From Paraclostridium ghonii (GTDB taxonomy: Bacteria > Bacillota > Clostridia > Peptostreptococcales > Peptostreptococcaceae): a stretch of DNA of 19,350 nt. Below, in pieces: positions 13,120-19,350 of this stretch. Both the position numbers and the translations under genes were made by a program. The stretch covers positions 1 to 19,350 of the forward strand of contig NZ_JAKEDR010000050.1 in NCBI RefSeq assembly GCF_023653455.1, given 5' to 3'. The notes beneath the pieces were generated by a model that was not told the origin of the DNA, did no database searches, and was given only the letters and a program-made list of their open reading frames with translations. How positions within the stretch are numbered: the first letter of the stretch is position 1; each line of letters opens with the position of its first letter.

Positions 13120-14592
13120 ATGGAAAATAACAAAGAAAATATAGAAACAGGATGGAGCCTAGACAATAGTTATATGACTTTGGCAGACTTTTTTTATAGT
13201 AAAATAAATTTAAATCCAGTACCTTCGCCAAAATTAGTTATTTTAAATTATCCTTTAGCACAATCTTTAGGATTAAATATAGATAATCTAAAAAGTAAGG
13301 ATGGAGTAGAATTACTTTCAGGAAATAAGAAAATAGATGAAGGTGCTTTTATAGCTCAAGCATATGCAGGACATCAATTTGGACATTTTACAATGCTAGG
13401 AGATGGAAGAGCATTATTAATAGGTGAACAAATAAATCCATCTGGAGACAGATTTGATATTCAACTTAAAGGATCTGGGAAAACACCATATTCTAGAGGT
13501 GGAGATGGAAGGGCTGTTATTGGACCTATGCTTCGTGAATACATAATAAGTGAAGCTATGTATGGTCTTGGTATTCCAACAACACGTAGTTTAGCTGTAG
13601 TTAAAACTGGAGAGACGGTAATTCGTGAAAGTATAAAAGAAGGGGCAATATTAACTCGTGTAGCTTCTAGTCATATTAGATTTGGAACATTTGAATATGC
13701 TGCTAATTTTGGAGGAGTAAAAAGAGTTAAAGAATTAGCTGATTATACAATAAAAAGACATTACTCACACATAAAAGATAATAAAGAAAAATATATTAAC
13801 CTACTTAAAGAAGTAATAAATGCTCATGGAGTTCTTGTTGCCAAGTGGCAAAGCATTGGATTTATACATGGGGTTATGAATACGGATAACATGACTATAA
13901 GTGGGGAAAGTATTGACTACGGTCCTTGTGCATTTATGGATAGCTATAAACCAGACACTGTTTTTAGTTCTATTGATAGATATGGTAGATATTCATATGA
14001 GAATCAACCTAATATGGCTGAATGGAATTTATGCAGATTTGTTGAAACATTATTACCTTTAATAAGTGATGATAAGAAAGAAGCCATAAAAATAGCACAA
14101 GATGCTATTTCTAAATTCTCAGAAATTTATCATATAAATTGGATTACAAATATGAGGGCTAAGTTAGGTCTATTTACTGAAGAATTACAAGATAAAGCAT
14201 TAATAGAAGATTTACTTAGTATGATGGAAAAGTATAATGAAGATTTTACTAATACTTTTATAGAATTAACTTTTGACAATGTTAAAGGTAAAGGTATGTT
14301 TAGTAGTGAAGAGTTTAAAAATTGGTATAATGTATGGAAAGATAGACTTAATAGACAACCTAATTCGAAAGAAGAAGTGTATGAATTAATGAAAAAATCT
14401 AATCCTGCGGTAATTCCAAGAAATCATAGAGTAGAGGAAGCTTTATCAGATGCAGATAAAGGAGATTTTAATACTTTGAAAAATCTACTAGATGCAATTG
14501 AAAGACCATATGAACATTGTGAAAATCAAAAGAAATATTCAAAACCTCCTAAAATTTCAAATAAACCCTATAGAACTTACTGTGGAACTTAA
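13120..14592 (+). CDS. selO: Protein adenylyltransferase SelO (YdiU/UPF0061)
   Basis: This 490-residue pseudokinase-fold enzyme transfers AMP from ATP to Ser, Thr or Tyr of target proteins and is linked to redox stress in other bacteria. Family blocks are clear: [20 protein letters not shown] (81-100), [18 protein letters not shown] (115-132) with the nucleotide-binding Lys117, Glu140 in MLREY, and the active-site loop HGVMNTDN (250-257) with Asp256/Asn257 and metal-binding Asp266 in IDYGPC. Cys270 (YGPC) and Cys488 in the C-terminal YCGT correspond to the cysteines that form a regulatory disulfide in E. coli SelO. The third-last position is where animal SELENOO carries selenocysteine. Length is normal (E. 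coli 478). It starts at ATG 13120 behind GGAG with a rather short five-base gap. It is a monocistronic gene between two terminators. Targets unknown. Confidence 0.93.
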   Translation: MENNKENIETGWSLDNSYMTLADFFYSKINLNPVPSPKLVILNYPLAQSLGLNIDNLKSKDGVELLSGNKKIDEGAFIAQAYAGHQFGHFTMLGDGRALLIGEQINPSGDRFDIQLKGSGKTPYSRGGDGRAVIGPMLREYIISEAMYGLGIPTTRSLAVVKTGETVIRESIKEGAILTRVASSHIRFGTFEYAANFGGVKRVKELADYTIKRHYSHIKDNKEKYINLLKEVINAHGVLVAKWQSIGFIHGVMNTDNMTISGESIDYGPCAFMDSYKPDTVFSSIDRYGRYSYENQPNMAEWNLCRFVETLLPLISDDKKEAIKIAQDAISKFSEIYHINWITNMRAKLGLFTEELQDKALIEDLLSMMEKYNEDFTNTFIELTFDNVKGKGMFSSEEFKNWYNVWKDRLNRQPNSKEEVYELMKKSNPAVIPRNHRVEEALSDADKGDFNTLKNLLDAIERPYEHCENQKKYSKPPKISNKPYRTYCGT

Positions 14593-14618
14593 TAAAAATA
14601 GATGTTTTTTCAAATACA

Positions 14619-14665
14619 TTAAAGCCATATTGATATGAATAATCAATATGGCTTTAATTATTTTT
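14619..14665 (+). terminator. Rho-independent terminator after selO
   Basis: TTAAAGCCATATTGAT (14619-14634) pairs perfectly with ATCAATATGGCTTTAA (14642-14657) across a seven-base loop, followed by TTATTTTTAT. Confidence 0.9.
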
Positions 14666-14724
14666 ATAGTACAGTAATATGCAGTAAAAATTTTTAAGCA
14701 TAAAAAATAAAATTAAAAAGGTTC

Positions 14725-14738
14725 AGAAAACGATTGCA
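14725..14738 (+). promoter_or_regulatory. LacI/CcpA-type operator 1, overlapping the -35
   Basis: AGAAAACGATTGCA matches the catabolite-responsive element pattern TGNNANCGNWNNCA except at its first base and overlaps the -35 of the sugar operon promoter. It shares CGATTGCA with operator 2. The binding protein could be CcpA or a dedicated LacI-family (MalR-like) repressor encoded elsewhere. Confidence 0.55.
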
Positions 14739-14762
14739 CAAAAATGATTGCTATGATATTAT
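14734..14762 (+). promoter_or_regulatory. Promoter of the sugar uptake operon
   Basis: TTGCAC (14734-14739), a 17-base spacer and TATTAT (14757-14762), preceded by TGA as an extended -10. The expected start is near 14769, placing operator 2 just inside the transcript. Confidence 0.7.
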
Positions 14763-14778
14763 TCAATTATAAGGGTTG

Positions 14779-14792
14779 TGCAATCGATTGCC
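14779..14792 (+). promoter_or_regulatory. LacI/CcpA-type operator 2, downstream of the start site
   Basis: The core GCAATCGATTGC (14780-14791) is a perfect 12-bp palindrome centred on CG. Its centre is 54 bp from that of operator 1. The arrangement of one site at the -35 and one just after the start is typical of repression by LacI-family proteins. Confidence 0.65.
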
Positions 14793-14825
14793 TAAGAAAA
14801 ATAAAATGCTAGGAGGAAGATTAAT

Positions 14826-16142
14826 ATGGGGTTAAAAAAAGTATTAAGTTTATTGACAGTAACAATGTTAGTAGCAACTAGTGTGGTTGGATGTAGTTCA
14901 TCAGGTGGAAATTCTAAAAAAGATGGGGATAAAGTAAAAGTAGATATAGTTCAATTTAAAGTAGAAGCAAAAGATTCTCTTGAAAAAGCAGCAAAAGAAT
15001 ATGAGAAAAAAAATCCTAATGTAGACATAAACATAGAGACTGTAGGGGGTGGAAATGAATACGGTCCAGCGTTAAAATCAAAATTCCAATCAGGTCAAGA
15101 GCCTGCTATATTTAATATTGGTGGACCACAGGATGTAGAAGACTGGGTGTCTAAGTCTAAACTAGAAGATTTATCAGATCAACCTTGGGTAGATAAAGCA
15201 TTTGAAGGAACATTAGATTCTGTAACAACTAAAGACGGAATATTTGGTATGCCGTTTAATCAAGAAGGATACGGATTTATATATAATAAAGAAATATTTA
15301 AAAAAGCAGGAATAGACCCTGCTAGTATAACTAGTTTTGATGCTTTACAAAATGCAGCTAAAACATTAGATTCCAAAAAAGGAGAATTAGGATTAGAAGC
15401 AGTATTTGCAGTCCCAGGAAAAGAAAAATGGGTTACAGGACTTCATTTACTAAATGTTGCATCAGCTAATGAGTTTAAAAGTTCAAAAGAGGCTTATGAA
15501 GCTAAAAAATTAGAATTTAAATATGACAAAGAATTAAAAGAATTACTAGACTTACAAACTACATATGCATTTATGCCAGATGGGAAAAAATCTTCTATAA
15601 ACAGTGTTGATTATGCTATGCAAATTGAGCAAAAATATTCAACTGGTAAAGTTGCAATGGTTCAAATGGGTAACTGGGCATATGGAGGAATTGAAGGCGT
15701 AAATAAAGATATAGCATCTAATTCAGGAATATTACCAATGCCAATTAAAGGTGCTAAAGAAGATAGTATACCTGTAGGGGTTCCAATGTATTGGTGTATA
15801 AATAAAGACAAATCAGATGCTGAGAAAAAAGCAGCTAAAGATTTCTTAAATTGGTTATACACTTCTGATGAAGGTAAGAAAATGATAATAGAAGATTTTA
15901 AATTTATACCAGCATTTAAAGGATATGAATCAGAGGAATTACAACCAAAAGATCCATTATCAAAAGATGTATTAAAATATTCTAATGAAGGAAAAACTAT
16001 GCCTTGGGTATTTATGGGATATCCAAGTGGATGGGGAGAAAGTAGAGTTGGTGCTAATATGCAAAAATACTTAGATGGAAGTATGACTTGGGATGATTTA
16101 GTTAAAAATGCTAAAACTACTTGGGAAGAAGAAAGAAAATAA
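14826..16142 (+). CDS. Sugar ABC transporter substrate-binding lipoprotein
   Basis: This 438-residue extracellular solute-binding protein of family 1 is anchored to the outer face of the membrane. It has a lipoprotein signal peptide: basic GLKKVL, a hydrophobic core, and lipobox VVGC with Cys23 as the modified residue, followed by a Ser/Gly-rich tether. The mature part has the usual two-lobe features, including KVAMVQMGNWAYGG and DAEKKAAKDFLNWLYTSDEG, where family members carry an aromatic-rich binding cleft. It starts at ATG 14826 behind AGGAGGAAG and is first in the operon after the operators. Partner permeases and an alpha-glucosidase follow, so the ligand is most likely an alpha-glucoside such as maltose, isomaltose or their oligomers. 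The gene is MalE-like by position, but I do not assign a symbol because ligand identity is unproven. Confidence 0.9.
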   Translation: MGLKKVLSLLTVTMLVATSVVGCSSSGGNSKKDGDKVKVDIVQFKVEAKDSLEKAAKEYEKKNPNVDINIETVGGGNEYGPALKSKFQSGQEPAIFNIGGPQDVEDWVSKSKLEDLSDQPWVDKAFEGTLDSVTTKDGIFGMPFNQEGYGFIYNKEIFKKAGIDPASITSFDALQNAAKTLDSKKGELGLEAVFAVPGKEKWVTGLHLLNVASANEFKSSKEAYEAKKLEFKYDKELKELLDLQTTYAFMPDGKKSSINSVDYAMQIEQKYSTGKVAMVQMGNWAYGGIEGVNKDIASNSGILPMPIKGAKEDSIPVGVPMYWCINKDKSDAEKKAAKDFLNWLYTSDEGKKMIIEDFKFIPAFKGYESEELQPKDPLSKDVLKYSNEGKTMPWVFMGYPSGWGESRVGANMQKYLDGSMTWDDLVKNAKTTWEEERK

Positions 16143-16158
16143 TATTTAATATATAAGT

Positions 16159-16200
16159 TATTATAGGAAAGTATAAAATACTTTCCTATAATAGAATTTT
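16159..16200 (+). terminator. Strong intercistronic hairpin between binding-protein and permease genes
   Basis: A perfect 16-bp stem (16159-16174 with 16178-16193) has an AAA loop, followed by GAATTTT. The U-run is weak, so it is probably a leaky terminator or an mRNA-stabilising structure. Such hairpins are common after binding-protein genes and let the binding protein outnumber the permeases. No new promoter is evident after it. Confidence 0.7.
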
Positions 16201-16239
16201 GGGAAATTATTTTATAGTTTTATAAGGGAGGAATATAAA

Positions 16240-17124
16240 ATGACATCAAAAATAAAAACTAAAAGAAAACACAATATGACCTTTTGGTTTTTTGTAGGTC
16301 CAAGTTTAATTGCATTTTGTTTAGTTGTACTTATACCATTAATTCTAGGAATTTATTATTCATTTACAGATTGGAATGGAATAGGTTCAAGTTCAAATTT
16401 TACAGGGTTTGAAAATTATATAAAAGCATTTTCAGATGAGGGATTTAGAAATGCATTTTTCTTTACAGTTAAGTTTACTATAGCCAGTGTTTTAGCTATA
16501 AATACGATAGGATTTTTCTTAGCACTTTTAGTAACAAGAGAATCGAAAATAAGTAATTTATTAAGAACAATATTTTTTATGCCTAACTTAATAGGCGGTT
16601 TAATTTTAGGATTTATATGGCAATTTATATTCGTAAATGTATTCAACTCTATAGGACAGTCATTAGGTCAAGAGTGGATGATGGGATGGTTATCAAATTC
16701 CACTACAGGATTTTGGGGAATGGTAATAATAATGGCTTGGCAAATGGCAGGTTATGTAATGGTTATTTATATAGCGGGACTTCAAAATGTTCCACCGGAG
16801 TTAAATGAAGCAGCAAAAATAGATGGAGCAAGCTTATGGCAAAGAGTAAGACTTATAACTTTTCCAATGATAAGACCTGCATTTACAATAAGTTTATTTT
16901 TAACTTTATCAAATTCATTTAAATTATTTGACCAAAACTTAGCACTTACAAATGGTGGGCCTGGTGATGCTACGCAAATGCTTGCACTAAATATTTATAA
17001 AACAGCATTTTCTTATAATAAAATGAACATAGCACAAGCAAAAGCAGTAATATTCTTTGTATTAGTTGCAGTAATAACGCTTGTTCAAGTTTATATAACT
17101 AAGAAAGATGAGGTGGAAGCATAA
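16240..17124 (+). CDS. Sugar ABC transporter permease, MalF/UgpA-like
   Basis: This 294-residue inner subunit of the carbohydrate importer has about six membrane helices (near 14-40, 75-100, 108-135, 157-180, 208-232 and 265-287). The cytoplasmic EAA loop that docks the ATPase is EAAKIDGASLWQRVRLI, starting at residue 190. The N-terminus is basic and cytoplasmic, without the long extra periplasmic loop of enteric MalF, as usual in Gram-positives. It starts at ATG 16240 behind GGGAGGAA. Its stop codon shares one base with the start of the next permease gene, implying translational coupling. The ATPase gene is not in the window, so a shared MsmX/MalK-type ATPase encoded elsewhere or downstream is expected. 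Confidence 0.92.
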   Translation: MTSKIKTKRKHNMTFWFFVGPSLIAFCLVVLIPLILGIYYSFTDWNGIGSSSNFTGFENYIKAFSDEGFRNAFFFTVKFTIASVLAINTIGFFLALLVTRESKISNLLRTIFFMPNLIGGLILGFIWQFIFVNVFNSIGQSLGQEWMMGWLSNSTTGFWGMVIIMAWQMAGYVMVIYIAGLQNVPPELNEAAKIDGASLWQRVRLITFPMIRPAFTISLFLTLSNSFKLFDQNLALTNGGPGDATQMLALNIYKTAFSYNKMNIAQAKAVIFFVLVAVITLVQVYITKKDEVEA

Positions 17125-17942
17125 TGAAAAATAAGTTAGGAAATTTAGGAGTAGATATTTTAGGAATCATTTTAGCATTAGTTTGTTTATCTCCGTTTTA
17201 TATAATAATAGTAAATTCATTTAAGACAAAAGGAGAGTTATTTGAAAGTACTCTAGCATTACCGCAAAGTATGAATTTAGATAACTATACAAGAGCATTA
17301 GAGCAATTAGATTTTGCTAAAGTATTAGGTAATTCTTTACTTATAACAATAACAAGCATTATTTTTATAATATTATTTTCATCTATGGCAGCGTGGATGT
17401 TACAAAGAACAAGTTCTAAATTAAGCAATATAATATTATTTATATTTATATCATCTATGTTGGTTACATTTCAATCAATAATGTTACCGCTTATAAATGT
17501 AATGGGTAAATTAAATCTTCTTAATATACCAGGTATTATATTTATGTATATAGGATTTGGATGTGCTTCGGCAATATTTTTATACCATGGATTTGTAAAA
17601 GGTATACCAAAAGAATTAGACGAAGCAGCATTAATTGATGGTTGTAGTAAGTGGCAAACATTTAGGTATATAATATTTCCGCTTTTAAAACCAATATCTA
17701 TAACTGTTGCAATACTTAATACAGTTTGGATATGGAATGACTTTTTATTACCTTCATTAGTAATAAATACAGCAGAAACTAGAACAATACCACTTTCTAT
17801 GTTCTTCTTCTTTGGTCAATATACAAAACAATGGGATTTAGCACTTGCAGGGCTAGTAATTACTATAATACCAGTATTAATATTCTACTTCTTTGCACAA
17901 AAATACATAATAAAGAGTGTAACATCAGGAAGTATAAAATAA
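17124..17942 (+). CDS. Sugar ABC transporter permease, MalG/UgpE-like
   Basis: This 272-residue second membrane subunit of the importer has about six helices (near 10-31, 70-92, 103-124, 137-158, 181-204 and 240-262). The EAA loop is DEAALIDGCSKWQTFRYI, starting at residue 166, with the expected conserved Gly. It starts at ATG 17124, overlapping the stop codon of the preceding permease by one base. The ribosome binding site GAGGTGG lies inside the preceding gene. It forms a heterodimer with that permease. The glucosidase gene follows after 41 bases with no terminator, so the imported sugar is probably the substrate of that enzyme. Confidence 0.92.
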   Translation: MKNKLGNLGVDILGIILALVCLSPFYIIIVNSFKTKGELFESTLALPQSMNLDNYTRALEQLDFAKVLGNSLLITITSIIFIILFSSMAAWMLQRTSSKLSNIILFIFISSMLVTFQSIMLPLINVMGKLNLLNIPGIIFMYIGFGCASAIFLYHGFVKGIPKELDEAALIDGCSKWQTFRYIIFPLLKPISITVAILNTVWIWNDFLLPSLVINTAETRTIPLSMFFFFGQYTKQWDLALAGLVITIIPVLIFYFFAQKYIIKSVTSGSIK

Positions 17943-17983
17943 TTGTGTGTTAAAATTAGGAAATAATTTTAGGGGGGAATGAC

Positions 17984-19350
17984 ATGAAAAAAACATGGTG
18001 GAAAGAATCGGTTGTATACCAAATATATCCAAGGAGCTTCATGGATAGCAATAATGATGGAATCGGGGATATAAGAGGGGTAATAGAAAAATTAGATTAT
18101 TTAAAATACCTAGGAATAGATGTTATATGGTTAAGCCCAGTTTACAAATCTCCAAATGATGATAATGGGTACGATATAAGTGATTACGAAGATATAATGA
18201 GTGAATTTGGGAGTATGAAAGATTTTGATGAACTTTTAAAAAAGGCTCATGATAAAAATATAAAAATACTTATGGATTTGGTTGTAAATCATAGTTCTGA
18301 TGAACATAGATGGTTTGTAGAATCAAAAAAATCAAAGGACAATAAATATAGAGATTATTATATATGGTCAGACCCTAAGGATGGAAAAGAACCAAATAAT
18401 TGGAAAGCATTTTTTGGGGGAAGTGTTTGGGATTATGATGAAGAAAGCAAACAATATTATCTACATCTGTTTAGTAAAAAACAGCCAGATTTGAATTGGG
18501 AAAATGAAAATATGAGAAATGATATATATTCTATGATGAAGTTTTGGATAGATAAAGGTGTAGATGGATTTAGAATGGATGTTTGTAATCTATATTCAAA
18601 GTCTAGCGATATGAGAGATGTTGATGAAAATGGGGCAGAAGGTATTTATATAAATGGACCTAAAATACATGATTATTTAAAAGAAATGAATAAAGAAGTG
18701 TTTAGTAAATACGACATAATGACAGTAGGAGAAGCTCCAGGAGTAAGTACGAAGCATGCTAGAGATTATGTGGGAGAAGACAGAGATGAACTTAATATGT
18801 TGTTTCACTTTGAACTAATGGATTTACCAAATCAAAGTGATAAGTTTTATAAAAAAGAATACAACTTAATAGATATAAAAAATATATTTATGAAGTGGTA
18901 TGAGGGGCTTCATAATATAGGATGGAATTCATTGTTTATGAATAATCATGATCAACCAAGGATGGTATCAAGATTTGGGAATGATAAAAATTATAGAATA
19001 GAATCAGCTAAAATGTTAGCTACATTAATTCATACATTTAGTGGAACTCCATATATATACCAAGGAGAAGAAATAGGTATGACTAATGTAGAGTTTGAAA
19101 ACATAAATGATTATAGAGATATAGAAACGTTAAATTACTATAATGAAAAAATACAAAATGAAGATCCAAAAGATGTTTTAGAAAGAATAAAGAAAACGTC
19201 TAGAGATAATGCAAGAACTCCTATGCAATGGGATGATAGTTTAAATGCAGGATTTAGTAAAAAAACTCCTTGGATTAATGTGAATCAAAATTATAAAGAA
19301 ATAAATACAAAAAAATCACTTGAGGATAAAAATTCTATATTCTATTATTA
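17984..19350 (+). CDS. malL: GH13 alpha-glucosidase, probably oligo-1,6-glucosidase (3' end missing)
   Basis: The frame is open from ATG 17984, behind AGGGGGG, to the window edge: 455 of an expected 550-560 residues. It is a cytoplasmic glycoside hydrolase family 13, subfamily 31 type enzyme releasing glucose from the non-reducing end of short alpha-glucosides. Visible blocks are YQIYPRSFMDSNNDGIGD (12-29), DLVVNH (98-103), QPDLNWEN (167-174), the nucleophile Asp199 in GFRMDV, acid/base Glu250 in VGEAPG, transition-state Asp323 in NNHDQPR, and ARTPMQW. The numbering agrees with Bacillus cereus oligo-1,6-glucosidase, where Asp199 is also the nucleophile. Val200 after the nucleophile is the residue found in alpha-1,6-specific enzymes; alpha-1,4-specific ones carry Ala. 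A trehalose-6-phosphate hydrolase is the alternative but suits an ABC importer poorly. Confidence 0.9.
   Translation, partial: MKKTWWKESVVYQIYPRSFMDSNNDGIGDIRGVIEKLDYLKYLGIDVIWLSPVYKSPNDDNGYDISDYEDIMSEFGSMKDFDELLKKAHDKNIKILMDLVVNHSSDEHRWFVESKKSKDNKYRDYYIWSDPKDGKEPNNWKAFFGGSVWDYDEESKQYYLHLFSKKQPDLNWENENMRNDIYSMMKFWIDKGVDGFRMDVCNLYSKSSDMRDVDENGAEGIYINGPKIHDYLKEMNKEVFSKYDIMTVGEAPGVSTKHARDYVGEDRDELNMLFHFELMDLPNQSDKFYKKEYNLIDIKNIFMKWYEGLHNIGWNSLFMNNHDQPRMVSRFGNDKNYRIESAKMLATLIHTFSGTPYIYQGEEIGMTNVEFENINDYRDIETLNYYNEKIQNEDPKDVLERIKKTSRDNARTPMQWDDSLNAGFSKKTPWINVNQNYKEINTKKSLEDKNSIFYY

Noticed and set aside
16617..16808. Small plus-strand open frame inside the first permease gene
   Set aside because: It is a frame-shifted shadow of a conserved membrane protein with no ribosome binding site.

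Overview
The window is AT-rich (visibly about 70% A+T). It has Gram-positive GGAGG-type ribosome binding sites, TTG starts, rho-independent terminators and a lipoprotein-anchored ABC sugar uptake system. Together with the clostridial flavour of several proteins (iron-sulfur flavoprotein, SelO, zinc-ribbon IS transposase), this points to an anaerobic Clostridia chromosome, perhaps a Peptostreptococcaceae member such as Paraclostridium, Paeniclostridium or Clostridioides. The genus is inference only. No tRNA, rRNA or CRISPR array was seen.

Layout. (1) 1-345: the end of an insertion sequence with a leftward transposase cut by the window edge; its leader can fold over its own ribosome binding site. 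(2) 395-1331: a proline-iminopeptidase-type hydrolase with its own terminator. (3) 1331-1470: a palindrome plus a foldable three-way-junction sequence, possibly a mobile-element remnant. (4) 1541-4973: response regulator, ABC ATPase, ABC permease and histidine kinase, a set typical of peptide-antibiotic sensing and detoxification. The ATPase has the E-loop of LanF/BcrA-type immunity transporters, and 11-bp-phased repeats precede the ATPase gene. (5) 5116-8477: a three-gene module of a 22-residue-repeat solenoid protein, a MoxR-type AAA+ ATPase and a DUF2201-like metallopeptidase/vWA protein. This is the best candidate here for a poorly described system. (6) 8602-12996: a leftward TetR regulator divergent from a two-gene operon encoding a multi-spanning membrane protein and an 896-residue iron-sulfur/FAD oxidoreductase. 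A 46-bp near-perfect palindrome sits on the -10 of a near-consensus promoter. (7) 13120-14592: SelO (YdiU) protein AMPylase. (8) 14725-19350: an alpha-glucoside uptake and hydrolysis operon (binding lipoprotein, two permeases, GH13 glucosidase cut by the right edge) behind two LacI/CcpA-like operators.

How the genes may work together. The regulator/transporter block probably senses a peptide antibiotic through the kinase and raises ATPase/permease expression. In the solenoid-MoxR-vWA block, the AAA+ ATPase probably remodels an assembly with the vWA/metallopeptidase partner, while the repeat protein may provide binding or recognition; the target is unknown. In the TetR block, a ligand probably releases repression of a membrane-associated redox pair. 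In the sugar operon, substrate is captured by the lipoprotein, imported by the two permeases with an ATPase encoded elsewhere, and cleaved in the cytoplasm. The Val after the catalytic Asp of the glucosidase favours alpha-1,6-linked substrates such as isomaltose.
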